Below, one piece after another: positions 1 to 8,132 of a stretch of 64,000 nucleotides of DNA (its first letter is position 1; the number at the start of each line of letters is the position of its first letter). The stretch lies in contig NZ_JABBJJ010000019.1 of NCBI RefSeq assembly GCF_012933655.1, forward strand, positions 1-64,000. Reading direction: 5' to 3'. Source of the stretch: Pyxidicoccus fallax (GTDB taxonomy: Bacteria; Myxococcota; Myxococcia; Myxococcales; Myxococcaceae). The notes beneath the pieces are model-generated. The model was not told the DNA's origin and ran no database searches. It saw nothing but the letters and a program-made list of their open reading frames with translations. The translations under genes and the position numbers were made by a program.

Positions 1-222
1 GCCCTGAAGGGCGAGGGGGTGTTGGAGACCTTCCACGCGGTGGCGCAGGCGGCCTACCGGCGGCTGGACGCGCGGGCCCACCTGGCGCGCCACCTGGGGC
101 TGACGGAGGAGGAGTTCCTCGGGCAGATATTCCGGCGCATGGACGTCACCGGCACGGAGCTGGAGGCCCGGTACGGGCAGCCGGCGGGCGGTGAGCGCAG
201 CGGCACGGGAGGCGGGCGATGA
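1..222 (+). CDS. C-terminus of an MglA-like small GTPase (5' end outside the window)
   Basis: The frame is open to the left edge, so only about the last 73 residues are present. The stretch GEGVLETFHAVAQ followed by a helix resembles the end of bacterial MglA-type Ras-like GTPases, where a 'G-x-GV-x-T' element precedes the last helix. After this helix the protein carries about 35 further residues (a helix containing LGLTEEEFLGQIF, then a Gly/Arg-rich tail) that MglA itself lacks. The nucleotide-binding motifs (G1-G4) would lie upstream and cannot be seen. The stop codon overlaps the ATG of the following histidine kinase by four bases (ATGA), so the two are probably translationally coupled. 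The family call rests on a short C-terminal match only. Confidence 0.5.
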   Translation, partial: ALKGEGVLETFHAVAQAAYRRLDARAHLARHLGLTEEEFLGQIFRRMDVTGTELEARYGQPAGGERSGTGGGR

Positions 223-1721
223 GCGTGCCGCCCGAGGGCCCGGGACTTCCCCAGCGCCGCGAGTCGGTGCTGCAGCGGCGGCTGACGCTGTCGGACATGT
301 TGGACCTGCCCTCCTTCACGGAGGTGGTGAGGAGCTTCAGCGAGCTGTACCGCGTGGGCATCAAGGTGCTGGACGCGCGGGGCACGCGGCTGGCGGACGT
401 GAAGGTGGGGCACGGCGAGTTCTGCTCGTACGTCTTCGCCTTCCCGGACGGGCGGGCGCGGTGCACGGCCACGGTGGCCCGGGTGAAGGACGGTCCGGTG
501 GCGCCGGTGCACGGGGCGCGGGTGGCGTCCGGCGAGGGCGCGCAGGAGGCGGGCATCGTCGCGCTGCCGTGCTTCACGGGCCTGCGCTACCTGGTGATGC
601 CGGTGTCGTGGGAGGGCGAGGTGCTGGGCCGCGTCATCCTGGGGCCCTTCACGCCGGAGGAGCTGGTGGACTTCCCGCCCTCGCTGACGGACGTGGCGGG
701 GCTGGAGCTGGAGCGGGCGCACGAGCTGGTGGGCAAGGTGCGGCGCGCCCCCGAGCGCACGGCGGCGCAGGTGCTGACGCACTTCGGGCAGGTGCTGGCG
801 GCGCTGGTGGCCAGCGGCCAGCGGGCGTACCTGGCGACGCAGCTCCACATCGAGGCGATGCTGGAGACGCACCGGGATTTGGAGTCGCAGAACTCGAAGC
901 TGGCGCAGGCCAACACGCGGCTGAAGGAGCTGGACCGGCTGAAGTCCACCTTCCTGGGCACGGTGAGCCACGAGCTGCGCACGCCGCTGGCGTCCATCAT
1001 CGGCTACTCGGAGATGCTGGCCGAGGGGCTGGCCGGGGCACTCAACCCGGAGCAGCTGATGTACGTGCGCACCATCGTCGAGAAGGGCGAGTCGCTGCTC
1101 AACCTCATCTCCTCCATCCTGGACCTGAGCCAGATTGAGGCGGGCAAGCTGCGGCTGGTGATTGCTCCGGTGGACCTGGGCGGCGTCATCCAGACGGCGG
1201 TGTCGAGCGTGGCGCCGCAGGCGCAGCGCAAGGGCGTGGAGCTGGAGCTGCGGCTGCCGCACGGGCCGCAGCCGCGGCTGACGGGGGACGCGGACAAGCT
1301 GCGGCAGGTGGTGGTGAACCTGCTGGCCAACGCGGTGAAGTTCACCCCGTCCGGGGGCCGGGTGTCGGTGCTGATGTCGGAGGTGGGCGCGCTGACCGAG
1401 CTGGGGACCCAGGGCTTCCGGGTGTCCGTGGAGGACACGGGCGTGGGCATCCGTCGGGATCAGTTCGAGTACATCTTCCAGAGCTTCTACCAGGTGGACG
1501 GCAGCTCCACGCGCGAGCACGGTGGCGCGGGGCTGGGGCTGGCGATTGTGAAGAGCCTGGTGGAGGGGCACGGAGGGCGGGTGTCGGTGGAGAGCGAGTT
1601 CGGCCGGGGCTCGCGCTTCACGGTGGCGCTGCCCCTGCGGCCGCCGCTGCCGGAGCACGGGCTGCTCACGGCGGTGCCGCCGACGTCCCCGGAGACGTCT
1701 TCCGGGCCGGACCGGTTCTGA
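219..1721 (+). CDS. Sensor histidine kinase with PocR-like sensor domain
   Basis: Predicted soluble two-component histidine kinase of 500 residues. Residues about 25-175 resemble a PocR-type ligand-binding domain (conserved CSYVFAFPDGRARC-like segment and GLRYLVMPV strand). A coiled segment follows, then HisKA with the phospho-acceptor in the SHELRTPL motif (about residue 251). The HATPase_c domain has an N box (NLLANAVKF), a G1 box (DTGVGI) and a G2 box (GAGLGLAIVKSL). No transmembrane segment is visible, so it should act in the cytoplasm. No response regulator lies next to it. It starts inside the stop codon of the small-GTPase gene, suggesting one transcript and possibly a shared signalling route. 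The ligand is unknown. Confidence 0.9.
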   Translation: MSVPPEGPGLPQRRESVLQRRLTLSDMLDLPSFTEVVRSFSELYRVGIKVLDARGTRLADVKVGHGEFCSYVFAFPDGRARCTATVARVKDGPVAPVHGARVASGEGAQEAGIVALPCFTGLRYLVMPVSWEGEVLGRVILGPFTPEELVDFPPSLTDVAGLELERAHELVGKVRRAPERTAAQVLTHFGQVLAALVASGQRAYLATQLHIEAMLETHRDLESQNSKLAQANTRLKELDRLKSTFLGTVSHELRTPLASIIGYSEMLAEGLAGALNPEQLMYVRTIVEKGESLLNLISSILDLSQIEAGKLRLVIAPVDLGGVIQTAVSSVAPQAQRKGVELELRLPHGPQPRLTGDADKLRQVVVNLLANAVKFTPSGGRVSVLMSEVGALTELGTQGFRVSVEDTGVGIRRDQFEYIFQSFYQVDGSSTREHGGAGLGLAIVKSLVEGHGGRVSVESEFGRGSRFTVALPLRPPLPEHGLLTAVPPTSPETSSGPDRF

Positions 1722-1752
1722 GGAGCGGGATTGCGGACTTTCGGGCCCGGGG

Positions 1753-2388
1753 ATGTCACTGAGTCCACCCGGACCCTCGAGTGCCGCGTATTCTCCGGGA
1801 ATGCTCTCCGGACGTCCTCCTGCCGCTTCCTACGTACTCATCGACGCAGAGAACATCGACTGGGCCGTGTCCAACGTCGTGGGCCGCAAGCCCGAGGCCC
1901 AGGACCGCGTGCAGTTCGACCGGCTGGTGTCCTTCTGTGAGAACAACTTCCCGGCGCCGGTGCGCTGCGTGGTGGTGCTGAATGCCCGCGGCGAGCAGCT
2001 GCCGGACGTGATGATTGGCTTCGTGCGGGCGCTGAAGTCCGCGGGGTGCGAGGTGGCGCTGCTGTACGGGCGGCCGGACCAGAAGGTCGTGGACCTGGGT
2101 ATCTTGAAGCTGCTGGAGCACATCCGGACGCAGCGGCCGAACGCGTCGGTGGTGCTCGCGAGTCACGACGGGGCGGACTTCGCCGATGCCCTGAAGCCCA
2201 TGCTCGCGGAGAAGCGCCAGGTGGCCGTGCTGGGCCTGCGCGAGTACGTGAGCCAGAAGTTCCGGGAGCTGGTGCCCTCGGGGTTGAAGATTCTGGATTT
2301 GGAGCTGAATGCCCGTGTCTTCCAGCGGCCCCTGCCGCGCATGCTCCCCGTCAATGTGGATGAGTTCGATCCGACGGTGTTCGTGTAG
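1753..2388 (+). CDS. NYN-domain protein (PIN-like nuclease fold)
   Basis: A 211-residue protein whose core (residues about 27-160) fits the NYN family of PIN-like RNases. YVLIDAENIDW supplies the first conserved Asp/Asn, DVMIGFVRAL the middle acidic residue, and VVLASHDGADFADAL the SxDxDF-like terminal cluster. NYN proteins are generally thought to be metal-dependent ribonucleases acting on RNA. A second in-frame ATG at 1801 would remove the first 16 residues and start just before the conserved core; I cannot decide between them. The gene lies 31 bp downstream of the histidine kinase on the same strand and converges on the TPR-CHAT gene, with a hairpin between them. Confidence 0.8.
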   Translation: MSLSPPGPSSAAYSPGMLSGRPPAASYVLIDAENIDWAVSNVVGRKPEAQDRVQFDRLVSFCENNFPAPVRCVVVLNARGEQLPDVMIGFVRALKSAGCEVALLYGRPDQKVVDLGILKLLEHIRTQRPNASVVLASHDGADFADALKPMLAEKRQVAVLGLREYVSQKFRELVPSGLKILDLELNARVFQRPLPRMLPVNVDEFDPTVFV

Positions 2389-2413
2389 TCGGCGCGCATC
2401 CAGGCGCGGCGGT

Positions 2414-2434
2414 ATGGCCCGGGCCTCGGGCCAT
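2414..2434. terminator. Hairpin between convergent genes
   Basis: ATGGCCCG and CGGGCCAT form a perfect 8-bp stem around a 5-base loop. It sits in the 58-bp gap between the converging NYN and TPR-CHAT genes, where a bidirectional terminator is expected. There is no clear T-tract on either side. Confidence 0.55.
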
Positions 2435-2446
2435 GGCCGGCCTGGG

Positions 2447-5400
2447 TCACTCCGCGGTCATCCTGGGGGGCTCGGAAGCGAGTCCCTGTAGCGGACCATC
2501 CCGGCCCATCGTCATGAAGGCGGCCCAGTAGTAGGGATGCGGCCGCGTCTTCTTCACGGTGCGCATGGCGCCCTGCAAGGCGTCCGCGCGCCCCTGACCG
2601 GCGGCCAGGCGACGATAGAAGTCCTCCATGAGCAGGGCGGTGCTGGCGTCGTTCACCTTCCACAGGCTCACCACCACCGTCTCCGCGCCCGCGATGAAGA
2701 AGGCTCGGCGCAGGCCGTAGACATCCTGGCCGAGCTGGACCTCCCCACGGCCCGTGTCGCAGGCGGAGAGGACCACGAGCTGAGTGCCACAAAGGTTGAG
2801 GCTCGCGATCTCGAGCGCGGTGACACGCGTTCCCGCTCCGTGCCCTTCGGCAACCCGTGTCGGAGCAGATGCATCCGCGAGGATGAAGCCTGAGCGGAGC
2901 AGCGGGTCGGCCGGATGGTGCGGCGGCGTGCCACCTCCGAAGCCTCCGAAATAGCCAATGGCACGCGAGCCATCGGGGGCCACCTCATTCTCCGGGCTGT
3001 AGCCATGGGTGCCAATGTGCAGGAGGCCGGGAGGGGAGAGGGCGAAGAGTCGCTGCCGGGTGGCTTCCGCGCCAATGTAGACCTGGGCCTGGGGCCACAG
3101 GCGCTGGATGGCCTCGGCTTCCTTGCGAGTGCCGGGCAGCGGTAGCCATTGCTGCTGGGTGGGGTCGACACCTGGCGTGGAGTCCAGGCGCGCCCCTGCC
3201 GAAGCGCCTCGTGTTTTCGAGCGAGGCGCTGCCTGGACCACGCGCTGGTGAGCTCCGGAGACAGGGTCGGCAAAGGCGGCGATGGAGGTAGACGGAACGA
3301 CACCATCCGCGCGCGGCAGCAGGTCCTTGACCGAGGTGAGCGGGGAGAACCCGAAGACATCCAGGAGGAAGCGGCGACCGTCGTGGAGCGCGGTGAAGGG
3401 AACGAGGCCGAGCTGCCCATCCGGCGCCAGGAAGATACGACGGACTCCGCCAAGGTGCGGAACGAGAGGCGCGAAGGCGCGAGAGTAGAGCGCCTGCGCG
3501 GGACGCAGGTAGGCGGCGTCGCGGCGGGAGATGACATCGAGCAGGTGCGTGGCCGCGCGGTCGATGGGCATCGCGGGACCGAGGTCGACGACGCGAATGC
3601 TCGCGTCAGGGAAGAGCAACAGCGCCAGGTAGTGAAGCTGGGGCGCACGCGAAGCTCCACGCGCTCCGGTGTGGAGCGGCTGGTCCGCATAGGCGATGAA
3701 CTCGACGAGCACCCCGTCGGGAGGAAGCGCGGCGGCGGCACGGTCGACGATGTCCTCGGGAGACGGGGGCGCGGTGAGCGCGCGCAGGGGCGCCGAGCGC
3801 CGGGCGAGCTTCGCTTCGAGCGCATCCGCGTGGCTGGTGAGCTCCTTCAGGTGCTGCTGGTACTCGGCCAGGGGGCGCGTGCCGGGGCCCTGCTGAGAGA
3901 GCGAGGCCAGCCGGGTGCGCAGGTCGCGAAGTTGCTGGAAGTCGATGCGGTCCTCCTCGCCGAACTCGCGGTACACGGCGCGGAAGGTGCACGCGATTTC
4001 CTCCAATGAACGGCCCTTGCGCAGCAGCACGGCGCTGAGCGCCAGACGCTGGACCCTCGCGTCGTCGGGATGCGCGCGGAGCAGGGCGTAGAGGCGCTCC
4101 TCGTCACGCCGGAGGAGCTTGAGGAAGCTCGCGAGGCGCGACTCCGAGAAGGCCAGTGCCTCCTGTCGCAGGCGTTGCTCGGAGAGGGCGAACGCACGTG
4201 TGAGGAGCGGCAGGGCCTCGTCGAGCCGATGCTGCGCGACGTGGAGCCAGCCGAGATTGCCGAGCATCTGGGCGATGCTGGGATGGTTCTCGCCCAGCAA
4301 CGCCTGTTGAATGTCCAGCGCACGGGACAGGTACTGCTCGGCCTGGGCGGGTTCGCCCTGCTCGGCGGACAAGAGGGCAAGATTGTTGAGCGATGTGGCG
4401 ACGTCCGGATGCGCCGGGCCGAATGCGGCTTCCTGGATGGCGAGAGCGCGCAGGTGCAGGGACTCGGCCTCTTCGTACCGCCGCTGGCTGGAGTAGAGGA
4501 GCGCCAGGTTGTTTCGCGTACCGGCAACCTTGGGGTGATTCTCGCCCAGCGAGGCTTCCAGGATGGGCAGCGCGCGCTCATACAAGGGCATGGCCCGGGA
4601 ACCCAGTCCCTGGCGTGCATGGAGGTTCGCGAGATTGTTCAGCGAGCAGGCCGTCTCGGGATGGTGACTCCCGAGTGACGCCTCGGTCAGGGAGATGGCT
4701 CGCACGTACAGCGCTTCGGCTCGTGAGTACATCCCCTGGTCGGCATGAAGACCGGCGAGGGCATGGAACGTCCGGAGGGTGTCGAGGTGGTCCTCGCCGA
4801 GCACCTCCTTCTGGATGACGAGGGCCTGCTCGTACAGGGACTCCGCCTGGGCGTGGAGCCCCTGTCGGTGGGCGAGGCGGGCGAGATGATGGAGTGTCCT
4901 CGCCACCTCGGGGTGTCCGCCGCCGAGGGACGCCTGCTGGATGGCGAGAGCGCGCTGGTGCAACGGCTCGGCTCGCGCGTGCAGGTCCTGGGCCGCGTAG
5001 CCGAGGGCAAGGTTGTTGAGCGTCGTCGCGACGTCGAGGTGATTCCCGCCGAGCGTGGCCTGTTGAATGGCGAGGGCGCGCTCCAGCAGGGGCCTCGCCC
5101 GTGTGTAGAGCCCCTGGTCATGATAGAGGGCCGCGAGGTTGCTGAGCGCCCTGGCGACGGCCGGGTGCTCCCCGCCGTGTGCTGCTTCGAGCAGAGTCAG
5201 TGCTCGCTCGAACAAGGGCCCCGCCTTCGCGTAGTCCCCCTGGGCTTGGTTGAGTCGCGCGAGGTTGTTGAGTGAAGGGACGAGGTCGGGATGGTCCTTG
5301 CCGAGCGTCGTCTCCTGGATGGCGAGCGCGCGCTCGTGCCAGGCAATGGCGTCGGTGGCTCTGCCAGCCTGCTGGAGCTTCGCGGCCTCGGCGAGGGCCG

Positions 5401-5509
5401 ATCGTGCCTCCAGCAGCCACACATCGGGCTCTGTATCGACAGCCGTCAGGCCCGCCATACAGCATAGGACGACGACCATCGTCCTTCCGAGTGCTCGCCA
5501 CATCGTCAC
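2447..5509 (-). CDS. Exported TPR-repeat protein with CHAT peptidase domain
   Basis: A 1020-residue protein. A hydrophobic N-terminal segment (TMVVVLCCMAGLTA) looks like a signal or anchor. About eleven 42-residue tetratricopeptide repeats of the kinesin-light-chain type follow, with recurring LGxxHPxVAxxLNNLAxLY cores. The C-terminal third is a CHAT domain, a caspase-like clan CD peptidase fold. Its likely catalytic pair is His835 in HIGTHGYS and Cys917 in LSACDTG. A conserved SLWKVND follows. TPR-CHAT proteins are known as proteases switched on by partner binding (for example the TPR-CHAT of type III-E CRISPR systems), but no Cas gene is nearby. The target is unknown. An in-frame ATG two codons in (5503) is an alternative start. 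Confidence 0.9.
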   Translation of the reverse strand: MTMWRALGRTMVVVLCCMAGLTAVDTEPDVWLLEARSALAEAAKLQQAGRATDAIAWHERALAIQETTLGKDHPDLVPSLNNLARLNQAQGDYAKAGPLFERALTLLEAAHGGEHPAVARALSNLAALYHDQGLYTRARPLLERALAIQQATLGGNHLDVATTLNNLALGYAAQDLHARAEPLHQRALAIQQASLGGGHPEVARTLHHLARLAHRQGLHAQAESLYEQALVIQKEVLGEDHLDTLRTFHALAGLHADQGMYSRAEALYVRAISLTEASLGSHHPETACSLNNLANLHARQGLGSRAMPLYERALPILEASLGENHPKVAGTRNNLALLYSSQRRYEEAESLHLRALAIQEAAFGPAHPDVATSLNNLALLSAEQGEPAQAEQYLSRALDIQQALLGENHPSIAQMLGNLGWLHVAQHRLDEALPLLTRAFALSEQRLRQEALAFSESRLASFLKLLRRDEERLYALLRAHPDDARVQRLALSAVLLRKGRSLEEIACTFRAVYREFGEEDRIDFQQLRDLRTRLASLSQQGPGTRPLAEYQQHLKELTSHADALEAKLARRSAPLRALTAPPSPEDIVDRAAAALPPDGVLVEFIAYADQPLHTGARGASRAPQLHYLALLLFPDASIRVVDLGPAMPIDRAATHLLDVISRRDAAYLRPAQALYSRAFAPLVPHLGGVRRIFLAPDGQLGLVPFTALHDGRRFLLDVFGFSPLTSVKDLLPRADGVVPSTSIAAFADPVSGAHQRVVQAAPRSKTRGASAGARLDSTPGVDPTQQQWLPLPGTRKEAEAIQRLWPQAQVYIGAEATRQRLFALSPPGLLHIGTHGYSPENEVAPDGSRAIGYFGGFGGGTPPHHPADPLLRSGFILADASAPTRVAEGHGAGTRVTALEIASLNLCGTQLVVLSACDTGRGEVQLGQDVYGLRRAFFIAGAETVVVSLWKVNDASTALLMEDFYRRLAAGQGRADALQGAMRTVKKTRPHPYYWAAFMTMGRDGPLQGLASEPPRMTAE

Positions 5510-5696
5510 CGCTCCATGGCTGTCCGCGGCCCCGGCGGTCTCGCGCCGAAGCAGCGGGGGTCTTGGAGGGTCAATACGTGTGACGGTTCGGTATCGCTGT
5601 TACGGGGTTCACACCCGGATGCCCGGCGGTGCAATGCTCACTGTTTGAGAGAGTGGATGGGGGGCGGGTGGCCGCTGTGTGTTTAATCGGCCGACA

Positions 5697-6731
5697 TCAG
5701 AGAGAGTCTGTGTATTCGTTGCTCGCATAGGAGCGGTTGCGCAGGAGCACCCTGTCGGGGCGCAGGCCCTGGCGGTGCACGGTGCAGCGATCTCCGTCGC
5801 TCAGGTCCACGTCGCCCGGATGGAAGCGACCGGGGCACTCATGGAGGATGACCGTCAGGGCGCGCCCGTCGCGAGTTCGCGCCAGGCAGTCCGCACCCTC
5901 AGGGCCCCAGGCGGCTTCGAAGGAGGCCCGCTCTGTATTCCAGAAGGAAGAGGACTCCGTCGTCAGCGACAACACGCCGAGCGCGTCGTACATATCAATG
6001 AGGGTGTGCTCCTGCGTGTGACTCAGGCCATTGCCACAGTAGTCGGCGCGCACCATGCGCGTGCAGGTCTGGTGGAGGCCGGCCAGGGACTGCCCGTCTC
6101 TCTGCTCCCATGGCTTGTAGCCCCAGCGGATGCACTGGCCGATGGCGCCGCCCTCACAGGCCAGTGTCAGCTTGCCGGGAATGTCATGCCGGGCCCCGCT
6201 GGAGTCCCAGACACCCTGTACCGCGAGGACGCGAGGATTGGGAATGACGCTGGTGGCCGCGCAGGGGTTCTCCCACTCGCGTGCCACCGGGTTCCAGGCC
6301 TCGATGCGATACCTGTGCAGCGAGGAGTTCTCGGGAGCAGGCTCCGAGCCGCAGATGGCGACCTCCACGGGCTTGCCATCGCTGGAGTTTCCCTGGAGCA
6401 CCGTCCCAACGAGGCTGCTGGACGCATCGGGCCAGGCCACCAGACGTCCCTGCTCCAGCCGCACCGCCTTCACCCCGAGGTCGGTTTTCAGCACGGCGTC
6501 GTTGTCGACGGAGACGAGCACGCTGCGCCGCTCATCCGTCCTCCGGGTGGAGCTCCAGGAGCGCTTCGTGCCCCACAGGAGTGTCGCATCCGGACGAACA
6601 CCGCGTTCGAGGGAGTGGCCCAGGCACCGACGCGCATAGCGTTGGGCATCGGATGCCGGAGGGCCGGCGAACGCTGGCTGCATGGGCATCAAGAATATCG
6701 AGGTGAGCAGGAACATCTTCATCGCGTTCAT
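5697..6731 (-). CDS. Secreted ADYC-domain protein (copy 1)
   Basis: A 344-residue exported protein of unknown function. It starts with a signal peptide (MNAMKMFLLTSIFLMPMQPAFAG) when begun at 6731, which has AGGGAGAAG just upstream; a longer frame starting at 6767 would bury the signal peptide. It carries the motif MVRADYCGNG that names the ADYC family, a set of myxobacterial exported proteins without an assigned role. Conserved cysteines occur in pairs throughout, suggesting disulfides in a periplasmic or secreted product. It is a clear paralogue of the gene just upstream (6924-7988), sharing CIRWGYKPWEQRDGQSL-like and NPVAREWENPC-like segments. The pair probably arose by tandem duplication. 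Confidence 0.8.
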   Translation of the reverse strand: MNAMKMFLLTSIFLMPMQPAFAGPPASDAQRYARRCLGHSLERGVRPDATLLWGTKRSWSSTRRTDERRSVLVSVDNDAVLKTDLGVKAVRLEQGRLVAWPDASSSLVGTVLQGNSSDGKPVEVAICGSEPAPENSSLHRYRIEAWNPVAREWENPCAATSVIPNPRVLAVQGVWDSSGARHDIPGKLTLACEGGAIGQCIRWGYKPWEQRDGQSLAGLHQTCTRMVRADYCGNGLSHTQEHTLIDMYDALGVLSLTTESSSFWNTERASFEAAWGPEGADCLARTRDGRALTVILHECPGRFHPGDVDLSDGDRCTVHRQGLRPDRVLLRNRSYASNEYTDSL

Positions 6732-6810
6732 CGAAGGACTTCTCCCTGGAGGTGGGGCGTGCGGCATCTGCCGACGCCTTCAGGGATGAAGAGCGGCCCA
6801 ATCGAAAACG

Positions 6811-6826
6811 TATGCAGAAATTCTTA
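6811..6826 (-). promoter_or_regulatory. Shared upstream motif of ADYC copy 1
   Basis: On the minus strand this reads TAAGAATTTCTGCATA. It lies 80 bases upstream of the start codon at 6731. The same motif with two changes lies exactly 80 bases upstream of the start of the second ADYC gene. A promoter element or operator is likely, but the factor is not recognisable. Confidence 0.45.
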
Positions 6827-6868
6827 CTGGCGGCGTGGAGAACGCCCGGAATCCCCGTGAGAAATGAC

Positions 6869-6899
6869 GAGAGGCCCGCGAGTTGCTCGCGGGCCTCTC
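6869..6899 (-). terminator. Strong hairpin downstream of ADYC copy 2
   Basis: A perfect 14-bp inverted repeat (GAGAGGCCCGCGAG, loop TTG, then its complement) starts 24 bases after the stop codon of the 6924-7988 gene. Read on the minus strand it is followed by the T-rich TCATTTCTC. It is the cleanest terminator in the left part of the window and implies the two ADYC genes have separate transcripts. Confidence 0.75.
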
Positions 6900-6923
6900 A
6901 GGTCCTCCCACGATGCCCGGGTC

Positions 6924-7988
6924 TCAAGGGCTGCCGTGAGAGCGGTTGCGCAGCAGCGCCGCCTTGGGACTCACACCTTCACGCTGCACCGCGCAGCGGT
7001 CACCCTCGCCGAGGTCCACGGTGCTCGCGCGGAAGCGCTGGGGGCATTCCTGGAGGATGGATGACAATGCCTTCCCATCTCGCGTGCGCGAGATGCAGGT
7101 CGCGCCGTCCGGCGCCCAGGCCGCCTCGAACGTGATTTTTTTCGGGTCGAAGTCCTCGGAGGCTTGCGTCGTCGGTGACAGCACGCCGAACCCATCGTAC
7201 ATGTCGATGACGGTGTAGTCCCGCGTGTGGCTCCGGCCATTGCCGCAGTAGTCGGCGCGCGCCATGCGCGTGCAGGCCTGGTGCAGGTCGACGAGTGACT
7301 TCCCATTTCGCTCGGTCCACGGCTTGTAGCCCCAGCGGACGCACTTGCTGATGGCGCCATTCTCGCACGCCAGCGTCAGCTTGCCCGGCACGTCCCGCCG
7401 CGCTCCGGTACCGTCCCAGACGCCACTCACCGCCACGGCCCGCGGCGCGGGCACGCGGCCATCGGCCGTGCACGGGTTCTCCCACTCCTGTGCCACCGGG
7501 TTCCACGCCTCGATGCGGTACCACGTCAGCTCGGGGTCGTCGCTTGCGGGCTCGGCGGCGCAGATGGCGACCTCCACGGGCTTGCCATCACCGGAGGTGC
7601 CCTGGAGCACCGTGCCAGCGACTTGCTGGGACGTCTGGGGCCAGGCCACGAGGCGCCCCTTCTCCAGCCGCACCGCCTTCACCCCGGTTTCGGTCTTCCG
7701 CACGGCATTCACGTCGATGGAGACGAGCACGCTGTGCTTCTCATTCGTGCCCGGGCTGGAGTCCCACGAAGGCTTCGTGCCCCACAGCGCCGTGCCTTGA
7801 TGACTCCTATACCGCTCGGGCGCTCGTTCCTGGCACCGGAGTGCGTACCGGTCGGCCGCAGGCACCGACACGACAGCTGGGGCCGAGCGAGGTCCGGGGA
7901 TTGGAGAGGGCGCCGGGCGGGCTGCGAGCACCGGCGGTGTGAGCAACAAGCACGCGAAGGTGAGCAGAAAACTCTTCAGCGCTTTCAT
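6924..7988 (-). CDS. Secreted ADYC-domain protein (copy 2)
   Basis: A 354-residue exported protein of unknown function with a signal peptide (MKALKSFLLTFACLLLTPPVLA) and a GGGAGAAGGA ribosome-binding region. It carries the family motif MARADYCGNG, followed by YTVIDMYDGFGVLS, and cysteines placed as in copy 1. Between the signal peptide and the conserved region there is a Pro/Ala-rich linker of about 20 residues absent from copy 1. A strong hairpin lies between its 3' end and the start of copy 1. Role unknown; the export signal and paired cysteines suggest a periplasmic or secreted product. Confidence 0.8.
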   Translation of the reverse strand: MKALKSFLLTFACLLLTPPVLAARPAPSPIPGPRSAPAVVSVPAADRYALRCQERAPERYRSHQGTALWGTKPSWDSSPGTNEKHSVLVSIDVNAVRKTETGVKAVRLEKGRLVAWPQTSQQVAGTVLQGTSGDGKPVEVAICAAEPASDDPELTWYRIEAWNPVAQEWENPCTADGRVPAPRAVAVSGVWDGTGARRDVPGKLTLACENGAISKCVRWGYKPWTERNGKSLVDLHQACTRMARADYCGNGRSHTRDYTVIDMYDGFGVLSPTTQASEDFDPKKITFEAAWAPDGATCISRTRDGKALSSILQECPQRFRASTVDLGEGDRCAVQREGVSPKAALLRNRSHGSP

Positions 7989-8067
7989 GGACGTCCTTCT
8001 CCCTTGAGTGAGGCGGCCGGGGGCTACCCGGTGCCTTCAGTGGGAAGGAGCCCTCGCGGCGGAGAGC

Positions 8068-8083
8068 TATGCAGGAATTCGTA
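8068..8083 (-). promoter_or_regulatory. Shared upstream motif of ADYC copy 2
   Basis: On the minus strand this reads TACGAATTCCTGCATA, matching 14 of 16 positions of the motif upstream of copy 1, at the same 80-base distance from its start codon. A block CTGAAGGC and an AGGGAGAAG ribosome-binding region also recur in both leaders. Confidence 0.45.
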
Positions 8084-8132
8084 CACGCGACCGGGCTAGT
8101 GTTCCGAGGGAGTGAAGCACTTCACACGGGTC

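Noticed and set aside
54-1658. Long minus-strand frame over the PocR kinase
   Set aside because: Antisense shadow of a gene with complete kinase motifs; composition is implausible (His/Arg-rich).
2447-5509. TPR-CHAT gene as part of a type III-E CRISPR-like system
   Set aside because: No Cas7-11, repeat array or other Cas gene in the neighbourhood, and the protein has an export-type N-terminus.
8112-8125. GTGAAGCACTTCAC inverted repeat after the kinase fusion gene
   Set aside because: Effective stem of about five bases; could arise by chance.
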